A model generated the notes under the pieces. It made no database searches. It saw only the letters and a list, made by a program, of their open reading frames with translations, and was not told the DNA's origin. Of a stretch of DNA of 64,000 nt, positions 55,168 through 63,425 are shown in pieces. The number at the start of each line of letters is the position of its first letter. The first letter of the stretch is position 1. The stretch is taken from contig NZ_PYUD01000005.1 of assembly GCF_003028575.1 (NCBI RefSeq), positions 1 to 64,000 on the forward strand, given 5' to 3'. Made by a program: the position numbers and the translations under genes. This DNA comes from Halomonas urumqiensis (GTDB lineage Bacteria; Pseudomonadota; Gammaproteobacteria; Pseudomonadales; Halomonadaceae).

Positions 55168-56097
55168 TCAATGAACGCCTTCCGGAACACCCGACGCCAC
55201 CTCCCTGAGCGTTTCGCAGAAGGCCGCTAGTGCCAGAGAAGGCTGCAGGGTGGCATTCAGGCATAGTCCCACCGAACCACCCTGGCGCTCCAGGGGCAGT
55301 GAGAGTTCTCTCAAGCGGCCTTCGGCGAGGGCTTCGCGCACGGCCTCCTCGGGGGCGACCCAGATCGCCTCGCTGTGGGCGGTGAACTGTTGGCTAAGAG
55401 GCAGGGATAGGGTTTCCAGCTGGCGAGCCGGCAGCGTGATGGCGTGGCGCACGCAGAAGCTGTCGACCTGCTGGCGCAGGGTGGTCTGCGGGGGTGGCAA
55501 CACCCAGGGAAACTCCTGCAGGCGCTCGGCGGCGAGCGGCACCACGCCGGCCAGCGGGTGGCCGTCGCGCACCACCAGCAGCAGGCGTTGATAGTAGAGA
55601 TGCTCGAAGGCCAGATCGCGGATCTCGCGGGCCTCGGTCATGCGCCCCACCACCAGGTCCAGTTCGCCACGCCGGAGCCGGGAGAGCAGAAAGGCACTGG
55701 GGCCACCGACCACGTTGATGCCAGCCTCGCCCTGCGCCGAGCACTGCCAGCGGCGAATCGCCTCGGGAAGCAGCCAACTTTCCACTGTCGAGAGCGCACC
55801 CACCCGAAGCCAGACGCTGCCGACATGCGCCTCACCCACTGCACTCACGCCTTCCTCCAGGGCCCGAATCGCCGGCCCCGCGTGGCGCAGCAGAGTCAGC
55901 CCCGCCTGGGTCAGCGCCACGCCTCGCGGGGTCCGTTCGAACAGCACGGTGCCAAGCGTCTCCTCGAGTTCGCGAATCGTCTTGGACATACCCGGTTGGG
56001 TAATCGCCAGATGCTCGGCGGCTCGGGCGAAGCTGTGCTGGCGCGCCACTTCCAGGAAGGCCTGCAGGTGGCGCAACTTGATGCGGGCGTTGAGCAT
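55168..56097 (-). CDS. pcaQ: LysR-type regulator PcaQ
   Basis: A 309-residue LysR protein. The start RIKLRHLQAFLEVARQHSFARAAEHLAITQPGMSKTIRELEETLG matches PcaQ, which responds to carboxymuconate and activates protocatechuate genes. The effector domain has LPEAIRRWQ and GRMTEAREIRDLAFEHLYYQ. It starts directly after the MFS stop (TGAATG). Its own gene is thus in the MFS unit, while pcaHG has a separate operator. Confidence 0.88.
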   Translation of the reverse strand: MLNARIKLRHLQAFLEVARQHSFARAAEHLAITQPGMSKTIRELEETLGTVLFERTPRGVALTQAGLTLLRHAGPAIRALEEGVSAVGEAHVGSVWLRVGALSTVESWLLPEAIRRWQCSAQGEAGINVVGGPSAFLLSRLRRGELDLVVGRMTEAREIRDLAFEHLYYQRLLLVVRDGHPLAGVVPLAAERLQEFPWVLPPPQTTLRQQVDSFCVRHAITLPARQLETLSLPLSQQFTAHSEAIWVAPEEAVREALAEGRLRELSLPLERQGGSVGLCLNATLQPSLALAAFCETLREVASGVPEGVH

Positions 56098-57303
56098 TCA
56101 GGCCTCCTGCTGGCGGGCGTCGAGCAGCCGGCGAGTGCACGCCATGGCGGTCAGGCTGATCAACAGGGTCGGCAGGAAAGCCAGCGCCACGGTCCCCGAT
56201 AGATCGTTGAGCCAGCCGCCCACCACGGTGATGGCGAAGACCAGAAGATAACCGAAGCAGAGCATGCCGGCCATCAGCCGCGGCAGCGCCTCCAGGCGCA
56301 CCAGCCAGGCAGGCAATGCCAGAACGAAGATAAACAGTGCGCTGGTGAAGAAGCCGAATATCCCGGCCGCCCATACCACCCCCATACCGGGCAGCCATAG
56401 CATCAGCGGCAGCGCCAGCAGTGCCAGGGCAGTGATGGCGACCAGGGGGCGCGGGCGCCCCATCAGACGGTCGGCGTAGAAGATCAACAGCGCCGAGGAG
56501 AGCATCTGGGCGCCATTGAGCGCCGTCAGGCTTGGGGCAAGCAGGGCCAGGCGGTCGCTTTCCTCGAGCAGCGGCGGGAGGAAGACATTGCCGGTGAAGT
56601 AGAGCGCCGCCGCCGCGCCGAGCAGCGCCACCAGGCGCCACATGCGCCCGTCGCGGAGATCGGGCAGGGTCAGACCCGCAGCGCGGGAACCGCCCATCAT
56701 GGCCGGCAGACGTCTGCCACCCACCACCAGAGCCAGCATCAGCAGCGGCACCGGCAGCACCCAGAGGGCGAAGGCCCACTGCCAGTGAGCACCAAGCCAG
56801 GCAGCGGCCAGGGGCCCGGTGGCACCGGCAGCCAGCAGCTCACCCACCAGCAGGCCATTGGTGTAGACCGCCGAGGCGCGACCGATACGCGCGGGAGCCC
56901 AGAGTTTAGCCAGCACCGGCATCGCCGCCTGCATCAGGGCGATGCCGCCGCCCATCAGCAGGGTGGCCAACATAAAGGGCAGGAAGCCCTCCGGCAGGCT
57001 ACGCAGGGCACTGCCCAGGGCCATGACCGCCAGGCCACCCAACAGGCAGGCGCGCACCCCGAGCCGGGCCAGCAGCCAGCCAGTCGCCAGGCCACCCACC
57101 GCCAGGGTCACCAGCGGCAGGCTGGTGGCGATGGCCACCTCGCCACTGGTGAAGCCCAGCACAGACTTGAGCTGGGGGATCAATGGCGGCACCACCAGCA
57201 CCGTCAGGCGCAGATAGAGTCCCAGACACCACAGCAACCCATAGGCCAGCAGCGACTGGCGCAGCCGATCCGGAGATGCCATCGCCGACGCGTGCTGGTT
57301 CAT
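56098..57303 (-). CDS. MFS transporter (CynX/NimT-like) in the pca cluster
   Basis: A 401-residue, 12-helix MFS protein. The segments LRLTVLVVPPLIPQLKSVLGFTSGEVAIATSLP and VLAKLWAPARIGRASAVYTNGLLVGELLAAG point to the CynX/NimT group, not to PcaK (AAHS). It may import or export an aromatic acid. The start at 57303 has GGGAG; an ATG at 57318 is possible. The bases just upstream hold a short tandem repeat (CCCTTATGTCCTAATA, twice). Confidence 0.8.
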   Translation of the reverse strand: MNQHASAMASPDRLRQSLLAYGLLWCLGLYLRLTVLVVPPLIPQLKSVLGFTSGEVAIATSLPLVTLAVGGLATGWLLARLGVRACLLGGLAVMALGSALRSLPEGFLPFMLATLLMGGGIALMQAAMPVLAKLWAPARIGRASAVYTNGLLVGELLAAGATGPLAAAWLGAHWQWAFALWVLPVPLLMLALVVGGRRLPAMMGGSRAAGLTLPDLRDGRMWRLVALLGAAAALYFTGNVFLPPLLEESDRLALLAPSLTALNGAQMLSSALLIFYADRLMGRPRPLVAITALALLALPLMLWLPGMGVVWAAGIFGFFTSALFIFVLALPAWLVRLEALPRLMAGMLCFGYLLVFAITVVGGWLNDLSGTVALAFLPTLLISLTAMACTRRLLDARQQEA

Positions 57304-57384
57304 GTCCTTATCTCCCAATGCCCTTATGTCCTAATACCCTTATGTCCTAATACCCTAAAATCCTAATGACCTAGTGCCCAGAAA
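57304..57384. repeat. Short tandem repeat upstream of the MFS gene
   Basis: CCCTTATGTCCTAATA occurs twice in a row (about 57321-57352), flanked by three degenerate units (TATCTCCCAATG, CCCTAAAATCCTAATG, ACCTAGTG). The array covers the leader of the MFS gene. Confidence 0.7.
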
Positions 57385-57413
57385 GCCGAAACCGGCCCTG
57401 GGGCCGGCTCGGC
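57385..57413 (-). terminator. Hairpin after the pcaDC fusion gene
   Basis: GCCGA (57385-57389) and CCGGCCC pair with GGGCCGG and TCGGC (57409-57413). On the minus strand it is followed by TTTCTGGG. It lies about 45 bases after the pcaDC stop and may end or attenuate transcription before the MFS gene. Confidence 0.55.
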
Positions 57414-57455
57414 ATCATGCCATGGGGCACGTCTTCTTAGCACCCTAACAAAAGT

Positions 57456-58640
57456 CTAGGACTGCTCCACACCCCAGCCCAGCCGTTTGGCAAGGGCAAA
57501 GGCATGGTTGGCCGCCGGGACGCCGCCATAGATCGCCACATGCATCAACACCTGGCGCAACTCGGCTTCGGTGAGGCCGATGCGCTTGGCGGTCTTGAGG
57601 TGGAGTTCGAGTTCCTCGCGGCCCAGCGCGGCGAGGATGCCGGTGGTGATCATGCTGCGCTCGCGCCGGGTCAGGTCGTCGTTGCTCCACAACTCCCCCC
57701 AGGCCAGGCGGGTGATCATCTGCTGAAAGGGGGCATCCAGGCTGGTGGCGTTAGCGGTGGAGCGCGCCACATGCTCTTCACCAAGCACCTGCTTTCTGGT
57801 CTCGATGCCAGTGGCGTAGTCGACGCCATGGGCACCGACGTCGCCGAGATCCACCGCCATGAAGGCCAGCAGCGTCTCGGCGAACCGCGCGGGCACCTCG
57901 ACGGAGGGCACGTGTCCGACCCCTTCGAGCACCTCGAGCGTTGCCCCCTGGCACTCGGCGGCCAGCGCCTCGAGAGTTGCCGGCGGCGTGGCGAGATCTT
58001 CGTCACCGGCCAGCAGCAGCACCTTTAGCGATGTTGCGCCGAGCTTGCCGGTGAAATCCGTGCTGCCGAGCATCTCGCACATCCGCGCATAGGATTCATC
58101 GTCGCCCCGCCCCATCTGGGTCATCCAGCCGCTCTTGAGCGCCGGCTCGGCCTCGAAGCAGGCAGGCGCGAACCAGCGCGGCACGATCTCGGCGGACATC
58201 GCCGCCAGGCCTTCGTTGCGCACCCGTTCGGCGCGGGTGTTCCAGAGCTCCGCCGTGCCGATCACCGCGCCGGTGTTGGTCAGGGTCAGGGACAGCAACC
58301 GCTCGGCTTGCTCGGCAAGCAGTTGCTGACCCACCACTCCACCGATCGAGGTACCCGCGAAGTGGAAGCGACTGACCCCGGCATGTTCGACCAGCGCCAG
58401 GGCGTCGGCGGCCAGGGCGGCCGGGGTGATCGCCCCGCCATCCGCGGGCCAGGCGTCGCTCGCGCCATGCCCGGGCAAGTCCCAGGTCAGCACCCGATAG
58501 CGTGGCAACAACGCCGGCAGCACGTCGTCCCACACCGCCTGGCTCATGCCCAGCGGATGGGCCAGCACCACCAGCGGCAGGGCCTCGGCACCCAGCAGGC
58601 GATACGCGACGCTACGCCCGTTGATCGTCAGAAATGCCAT
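57456..58640 (-). CDS. pcaL: Fused 3-oxoadipate enol-lactonase / 4-carboxymuconolactone decarboxylase
   Basis: A 394-residue fusion. Residues about 1-262 are PcaD, an alpha/beta hydrolase with the nucleophile in GTSIGGVVGQ and the His in GVGHVPSVE. It opens 3-oxoadipate enol-lactone. Residues about 270-394 are PcaC, which decarboxylates 4-carboxymuconolactone, with RKQVLGEEHVARS, LTRRERSMITTGILAALGR and HVAIYGGVPAANHAFA. Fused forms are known as PcaL in some actinobacteria and proteobacteria. It lies 36 bases after pcaF. Confidence 0.92.
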   Translation of the reverse strand: MAFLTINGRSVAYRLLGAEALPLVVLAHPLGMSQAVWDDVLPALLPRYRVLTWDLPGHGASDAWPADGGAITPAALAADALALVEHAGVSRFHFAGTSIGGVVGQQLLAEQAERLLSLTLTNTGAVIGTAELWNTRAERVRNEGLAAMSAEIVPRWFAPACFEAEPALKSGWMTQMGRGDDESYARMCEMLGSTDFTGKLGATSLKVLLLAGDEDLATPPATLEALAAECQGATLEVLEGVGHVPSVEVPARFAETLLAFMAVDLGDVGAHGVDYATGIETRKQVLGEEHVARSTANATSLDAPFQQMITRLAWGELWSNDDLTRRERSMITTGILAALGREELELHLKTAKRIGLTEAELRQVLMHVAIYGGVPAANHAFALAKRLGWGVEQS

Positions 58641-58676
58641 TGGAATCTCTCCCCTCGCAATTTATACCCGATCGAT

Positions 58677-59891
58677 TTATACCCGCTCGATGAGTGTGGC
58701 GATGCCCTGCCCCACGCCTACGCACATGGTGCACAGGGCATAGCGCTTGCCGCTCTGTTGCAGTTCATGGGCGGCGGTCAGCAGCAGGCGTGCGCCGGAC
58801 ATGCCCAGCGGATGGCCAAGGGCGATGGCACCGCCGTTGGGATTGACCCGCGGGTCGTCGTCTTTGATGCCCAGGTCGCGCATGCAGGCCAATGCCTGGG
58901 CGGCGAAGGCCTCGTTGAGCTCGATCACGTCGATCTCGCCCAGCGACACCCCGGTGCGTTCAAGCAACTTGTTGACCGCCGGCACCGGGCCATAGCCCAT
59001 GATGCCGGGTTCGACCCCGGCGGTGGCCATGCCGAGAATCCTGGCCATCGGCTTGAGGCCGTGCTTGTCGACAGCCGCCTGGCTTGCCACCAGCATGGCC
59101 GCCGCGCCGTCGTTGACCCCGGAGGCGTTACCAGCGGTGATGCTGCCACCCTCGCGGAATGGCGTGGGCAGGCCGGCCAGTTTCTCGAGGGTGGTCTGGC
59201 GCAGGTGTTCGTCATGGTCGAAGACCAGCGGCTCCTGCTTGCGCCGGGGAATCTCGATAGCGGTGATCTCGAGGGCGAAGCGGCCGGCCTGCTGGGCCGT
59301 GGCGGCCTTCTGCTGGGAGCGCAGGGCGAAGGCGTCCTGATCCTCGCGGGAGATGGCGAAGCGCTCGGCCACGTTCTCGGCGGTCTCGGGCATGGATTCG
59401 ACCCCGTAGGCCTTCTTCATCAACGGATTGATGAGGCGCCAGCCGATGGTGGTGTCCTCGATCTTCTGGCTCCGCGAGAAGGCGCTGTCGGCCTTGCCCA
59501 TCACGAAGGGTGCCCGGGACATCGATTCCACGCCGCCCGCCAGGGCCAGTTCCATCTCACCGGCCTTGATGGCGCGAAAGGCGGTGCCCACCGCGTCCAT
59601 GCCGGAGCCGCACAGGCGGTTCATGGTGGTGCCGGGAATCGACACCGGCAGACCCGCCAGCAGCGTCGACATGCGCGCCACGTTGCGGTTGTCCTCACCG
59701 GCCTGGTTGGCGCAACCCATGAAGACTTCTTCAATGGCGGCGGGATCGAGGTCCGGGGCCTCGGCCAGCACCGCCTTGAAAATGCTCGCGGCGAAGTCGT
59801 CGGGGCGCACGCTGGCTAGCGTGCCACCGAAGCGGCCGATGGCGGTACGCCTCGGGTGACACAGAAATACGTCGGTCATTGCGTCGGTCAT
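58677..59891 (-). CDS. pcaF: 3-oxoadipyl-CoA thiolase PcaF
   Basis: A 404-residue thiolase that splits 3-oxoadipyl-CoA into succinyl-CoA and acetyl-CoA. The nucleophilic Cys is in [11 protein letters not shown], the His in [16 protein letters not shown] and the second Cys in [10 protein letters not shown]. It starts [23 protein letters not shown]. The ATG at 59891 follows AGGAG at ten bases; 59879 is an internal alternative. A hairpin (59920-59944) separates it from pcaJ. Confidence 0.95.
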   Translation of the reverse strand: MTDAMTDVFLCHPRRTAIGRFGGTLASVRPDDFAASIFKAVLAEAPDLDPAAIEEVFMGCANQAGEDNRNVARMSTLLAGLPVSIPGTTMNRLCGSGMDAVGTAFRAIKAGEMELALAGGVESMSRAPFVMGKADSAFSRSQKIEDTTIGWRLINPLMKKAYGVESMPETAENVAERFAISREDQDAFALRSQQKAATAQQAGRFALEITAIEIPRRKQEPLVFDHDEHLRQTTLEKLAGLPTPFREGGSITAGNASGVNDGAAAMLVASQAAVDKHGLKPMARILGMATAGVEPGIMGYGPVPAVNKLLERTGVSLGEIDVIELNEAFAAQALACMRDLGIKDDDPRVNPNGGAIALGHPLGMSGARLLLTAAHELQQSGKRYALCTMCVGVGQGIATLIERV

Positions 59892-59919
59892 TGAAAGGAA
59901 TCTCCTGGAATTCGCGGTG

Positions 59920-59944
59920 AACCGGCCATGCGCCAAGGCCGGTT
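59920..59944 (-). other. Intra-operon hairpin between pcaJ and pcaF
   Basis: AACCGGCC (59920-59927) pairs with GGCCGGTT (59937-59944) around nine bases. No T-run follows on the minus strand. It could stabilise the upstream pcaIJ message or have no role. Confidence 0.4.
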
Positions 59945-59954
59945 CAGGGGAACA

Positions 59955-60728
59955 TCATTCGCCTGCGTGCTGGCGTTCGGTTCTGTCCTTCAACTCACGC
60001 AGGATCTCGAGTTCATGTGCCGAAGGCTCGGGGGTGCTGTCGAGCGAATCAGCGAAGCGCACGTCCCAGCCGGTGGCTTCGATCACATCGTTGCGGGTCA
60101 CCCCCGGGTGCAGTGAGGCCACCACCAGCTCCTTGGACTGCGGGTCGGGCTTCATCACGCACAAATCCGTGATCACCCGGGTCGGGCCACGGCCAATGTT
60201 GGGCACGCCATCACGGCCCTTGCCGTCGCGGCCAAAACCCAGCGTCGTGACAAAGTCGACATCCTTCACGAAGGCACGCTTGGAGTGCTTGAGCGTGATG
60301 AAGACCTCGCCGGCATTGGTGGCGATCTCGGGGGCTCCCCCACCACCCGGCAGGCGCACCTTGGGATCATGGTAGTCGCCGATCAGCGTGGTGTTTAGGT
60401 TGGCGAAGCGATCGATCTGCGCGGTGCCAAGAAAGCCCACATCGATCTTGCCGCCCTGCAGCCAGTAGCGAAACATCTCGGGCACCGCCACGGTGGTCAG
60501 CGCCGACTCGGCGAGCTCACCGTCACCGATCGACAACGGCAACACCTCGGGCTTGGTCTGCAGGGTACCGGATTCGTAGATCAGCACCACATCGGGGGCA
60601 TGGGTGAGGCGCGCCAGGTTGGCGGCCTCGGAAGGCAGGCCGATGCCGACGAAGCAGGTCATGCCATTCTCGAGCGCGCGGGCGGCGGTCACGCTCATCA
60701 TCTCCGCAGAGGTATAGGGAAGGCTCAT
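59955..60728 (-). CDS. pcaJ: 3-oxoadipate CoA-transferase beta subunit PcaJ
   Basis: A 257-residue subunit that with PcaI moves CoA from succinyl-CoA to 3-oxoadipate. The catalytic Glu is in LIYESGTLQTKP, and LPGGGGAPEIATNA is the family glycine motif. The start overlaps the pcaI stop by one base (TGATG). Ends HELEILRELKDRTERQ, matching CatJ/PcaJ. The enzyme serves both catechol and protocatechuate branches. Confidence 0.93.
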   Translation of the reverse strand: MSLPYTSAEMMSVTAARALENGMTCFVGIGLPSEAANLARLTHAPDVVLIYESGTLQTKPEVLPLSIGDGELAESALTTVAVPEMFRYWLQGGKIDVGFLGTAQIDRFANLNTTLIGDYHDPKVRLPGGGGAPEIATNAGEVFITLKHSKRAFVKDVDFVTTLGFGRDGKGRDGVPNIGRGPTRVITDLCVMKPDPQSKELVVASLHPGVTRNDVIEATGWDVRFADSLDSTPEPSAHELEILRELKDRTERQHAGE

Positions 60729-61579
60729 CAGGACACTCCTCCTGCCGGCTTGTCATCTTGGCGGTACACATTGTCTTGGCGGTACACATTGTCATCGAGC
60801 CATGCCGAGAAGGCATCGCGGTCGCGAGCAATGGCGTCCCACTCCTTGTAGAAGCGGTTGTTGCGCGGGTAATAGCCGTGAGCATACGAGGGCAGCGCGC
60901 CCTTCTCGGCCACCGCGATGGCGTCGATGGCCCAGCCCGGAATCACACAGGCATTGGGGTGGGCACCGAGGTCGTCGACGATCTCCTCGACGGTGACGAT
61001 GCTGTGCCTGGCCGCCAGCACGGCCTCCTTCTGCACGCCCACGATGCCTTCCACCAGCACGTTGCCGGCGCGATCCGCGCGCTGGGCATGCACGATGGAC
61101 ACATCCGGGCGCACGGCGGGAACCGCGGCCAGCCGCTCGCCGGTAAACGGACACTCGATGAACTTGATCTGGTCATTGACGTTGGGTAGTTCACTACCCA
61201 CGTAACCGCGCAGCACCGCCAGCGGCAGGCCGGCGGCACCCGCTTCAAAGGCACAGGCCATGGCGGCATGGCTGTGCTCGAGGATCTCGATCTTGCGTGG
61301 CCAGCCCTTCTCTACGGCATCACGCAGGCGGTGCAGCGACCCCACGCCGGGGTTGCCGCCCCAGGAGAAGATCACCTTCTTGGCACAACCCGCCCCGATC
61401 AGCTGGTCGTAGATCAGGTCAGGGGTCATGCGGATCAGCGTCAGGTCGCGCTTGCGCTGGCGAATCACTTCGTGACCCGCGGCGAACGGAATCAGATGAG
61501 TGAAGCCTTCCATGGCAAGTGTCGCGCCGTCCTTCACGTAGCGCGCGACCGCATCATGCAGGCTGAGAAACTCGGCCAT
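60728..61579 (-). CDS. pcaI: 3-oxoadipate CoA-transferase alpha subunit PcaI
   Basis: A 283-residue alpha subunit with the family segments LAMEGFTHLIPFAAGHEVIRQ, FSWGGNPGVGSLHR and HAQRADRAGNVLVEG. The start at 61579 follows AGGAGG. Near the C-terminus an 18-base perfect duplication (about 60756-60791) repeats DNVYRQ twice, a recent slippage event. It heads the pcaI-pcaJ-pcaF-pcaL run and has PcaR-type sites upstream. Confidence 0.93.
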   Translation of the reverse strand: MAEFLSLHDAVARYVKDGATLAMEGFTHLIPFAAGHEVIRQRKRDLTLIRMTPDLIYDQLIGAGCAKKVIFSWGGNPGVGSLHRLRDAVEKGWPRKIEILEHSHAAMACAFEAGAAGLPLAVLRGYVGSELPNVNDQIKFIECPFTGERLAAVPAVRPDVSIVHAQRADRAGNVLVEGIVGVQKEAVLAARHSIVTVEEIVDDLGAHPNACVIPGWAIDAIAVAEKGALPSYAHGYYPRNNRFYKEWDAIARDRDAFSAWLDDNVYRQDNVYRQDDKPAGGVS

Positions 61580-61645
61580 TGGATGTCCTCCTGGCGGGTG
61601 CTCTCTCGACGAATTCGCCTGTTGAATGGGCTCGCCTCGAGATAA

Positions 61646-61679
61646 GTTCGCATTACGAACATTGATTTGATGTGCGAAC
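61646..61679. promoter_or_regulatory. PcaR-type operator upstream of pcaI
   Basis: GTTCG-CATTA-CGAAC (61646-61660) matches the IclR-family half-site pattern GTTCG-N5-CGNAC of PcaR. A third half-site GCGAAC (61674-61679) follows in direct orientation, 19 bases from the second. This three-part layout is like that of PcaU/PobR-type sites. Confidence 0.65.
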
Positions 61680-61730
61680 AAAAATAATCCTTTACCAGCA
61701 CATCGTCAAACCCCCCAAGCGGCCACGAAA

Positions 61731-61753
61731 AAGGGGAGACCGCGTCTCCCCTT
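61731..61753 (-). terminator. Rho-independent terminator after pcaB
   Basis: AAGGGGAGAC (61731-61740) pairs with GTCTCCCCTT (61744-61753) around CGC. On the minus strand it runs on into TTTTTCG. It lies 38 bases after the pcaB stop and isolates pcaB from pcaI. Confidence 0.85.
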
Positions 61754-61790
61754 CATGTCCCGCCAGATAAATTGTCGGCAATTCAAATTA

Positions 61791-63134
61791 TTAGCTGGCA
61801 CACAACCAGGCGATGGCGCGTGCCACCTGGTGCTTGCTGCTACCAAGGTATAACGCAGGGTCGCTGGCCTTGCGGATCGCCTCGGCATCGAGCTTTCCCT
61901 GCAACTCGGGATGCGCATCGAGCACCGCGGCATAGGCCTGACCCGACAGACGAGCGGTCTCGGCGGCCTCGGCGCTGATTCGCTTGGCGGCGTCCTGGCC
62001 GACGCTTGGCACCAGCAATTTCGCCACCGGCTCGGCCATGATGCCTCCGCCGGTCACCGCGAGGTTGCGGCGCATCGCCTCGGGATTGACCTCAAGCCCC
62101 TCCAGCAGAGTGGCGGCCTGTTCCAGGGCGCCTTCCAGCAGCAGGGCGCTGTCGATCAGCGGCGCCCACTCGGCATGCCACTCGCCAAGCCCACGCTCCA
62201 GTGGCTGTGCCGAGGCGTTGAGCAGTACCGAGACATGGCCATGCACCTGGCGCGCAGCACCACGAATCAGCGCACAACGTACCGGATTGCGCTTGTGCGG
62301 CATCGATGAGGACTCCCCCATCCCTGGGGCGGCAGGCTCGGCAACCTCACCCAACTCGGTCTGGGCCAACAGCGCGACATCCAGGGCGAGCTTCTCGGCG
62401 GCCCCGGCCACGGCATCCAGGGCGGTGCCCAGGGCATGGATCGGCTGGCGATCGGTATGCCAGGGCAGTACAGGTGCGGCAAGCCCAAGCCGTGCCGCCA
62501 CTTCATCCATCAACGTGAGCCCCAGGTCGTCCCAACCCGGCCCTCCTAAACCAGAGTGTACCCCCACGGCACCACCAAACTGCACCGGCAGCTCGACCTC
62601 GGCCAGGCGGCGGCGCCCCTGCTCCAGGCCGATGGCCCAATGGGCCACCTTGACCCCGAAGGTGATCGGCAATGCCTGCTGCATCAAGGTACGCCCCACC
62701 ATCGGGGTATCCTGATGGGCGCGCATCAGTTCGATGCCAGCCCGGCAGCAGCGCGAAAGCAGCGCATCCAGTGCCTTCAGGCGTGGGACCATCAGCAGCA
62801 TCAGCGCGCTGTCGACCACATCCTGGCTGGTGGCCCCTTGGTGCCAGCAGCGCTTCAATGACTCGGGCAAGGCGGCGCGGCCCTGCTTGACGAAGGGTAT
62901 CGCGGCATTGCCACCACTGCCGATACCCTCGGCAATCGCCGCGATATCGAAAGGGTGGGCGGCCAGGGTGTCTCGCATGGCGCGGCTCGAGCCCTCCGGC
63001 AAGGCCCCATGAGCCTCCTGGGCCTCGGCCAGCGCCAGCTCGAAGGCCAGCATCGCCTCGATCATTGCTGTGCCATTGCACTGGGCGAGAGCCGTCTGGC
63101 TCATGAAGGGGTGCTGAAGCAAGGCAGCGGGCAT
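61791..63134 (-). CDS. pcaB: 3-carboxy-cis,cis-muconate cycloisomerase PcaB
   Basis: A 447-residue member of the fumarase/aspartase superfamily that turns carboxymuconate into 4-carboxymuconolactone. The signature is GESSSMPHKRNPV, with GATSQDVVDSAL and TLMQQALPITFG as further family segments. The start at 63134 uses GGGAG; an in-frame ATG at 63158 has none. It is divergent from pcaR, with a PcaR-type site between. Confidence 0.93.
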   Translation of the reverse strand: MPAALLQHPFMSQTALAQCNGTAMIEAMLAFELALAEAQEAHGALPEGSSRAMRDTLAAHPFDIAAIAEGIGSGGNAAIPFVKQGRAALPESLKRCWHQGATSQDVVDSALMLLMVPRLKALDALLSRCCRAGIELMRAHQDTPMVGRTLMQQALPITFGVKVAHWAIGLEQGRRRLAEVELPVQFGGAVGVHSGLGGPGWDDLGLTLMDEVAARLGLAAPVLPWHTDRQPIHALGTALDAVAGAAEKLALDVALLAQTELGEVAEPAAPGMGESSSMPHKRNPVRCALIRGAARQVHGHVSVLLNASAQPLERGLGEWHAEWAPLIDSALLLEGALEQAATLLEGLEVNPEAMRRNLAVTGGGIMAEPVAKLLVPSVGQDAAKRISAEAAETARLSGQAYAAVLDAHPELQGKLDAEAIRKASDPALYLGSSKHQVARAIAWLCAS

Positions 63135-63207
63135 GGCGGACTCTCCCGAAATCGACATGTAGGGCCGATAGCTATCGGCGCTCGGTAAAGGATGCTGAAC
63201 GAATAGT

Positions 63208-63232
63208 CGCACAAGTGTTCGCGTTTCGAACA
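63208..63232. promoter_or_regulatory. PcaR-type operator between pcaB and pcaR
   Basis: TGTTCG-CGTTT-CGAACA (63216-63232) is a perfect palindrome with the same GTTCG-N5-CGAAC core as the pcaI site. A further half-site CGCAC lies at 63208-63212. It is about 80 bases before the pcaB start. Confidence 0.65.
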
Positions 63233-63248
63233 CTATGCTAGGCTTCGT

Positions 63249-63374
63249 CTGAAAAGTCGGCGAGCGAGGGGCAGACAAGGCAAAAATCGGCGTAAAGACG
63301 GAGTTTACGGGGTGTAAATGAGTACTTTGAGTCGATATTTAACGCCGTATGACCGAGTGCAGCCAGTTTTCGGC
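63249..63374. repeat. Long imperfect-palindrome repeat, copy C
   Basis: This 126-base element has ends CTGAAAAGT and, inverted, CCGAAAACT. The exact centre is a hairpin TTTAC-GGGGT-GTAAA (63304-63318). Copy A has the same centre plan with CCTAT/ATAGG, so both stem partners have changed together. It fills most of the space between the PcaR operator and pcaR. Confidence 0.7.
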
Positions 63375-63425
63375 CGGAGCCGGAATTGAGGCGACATATC
63401 GAACAACACGCGAGACAACAAGACA

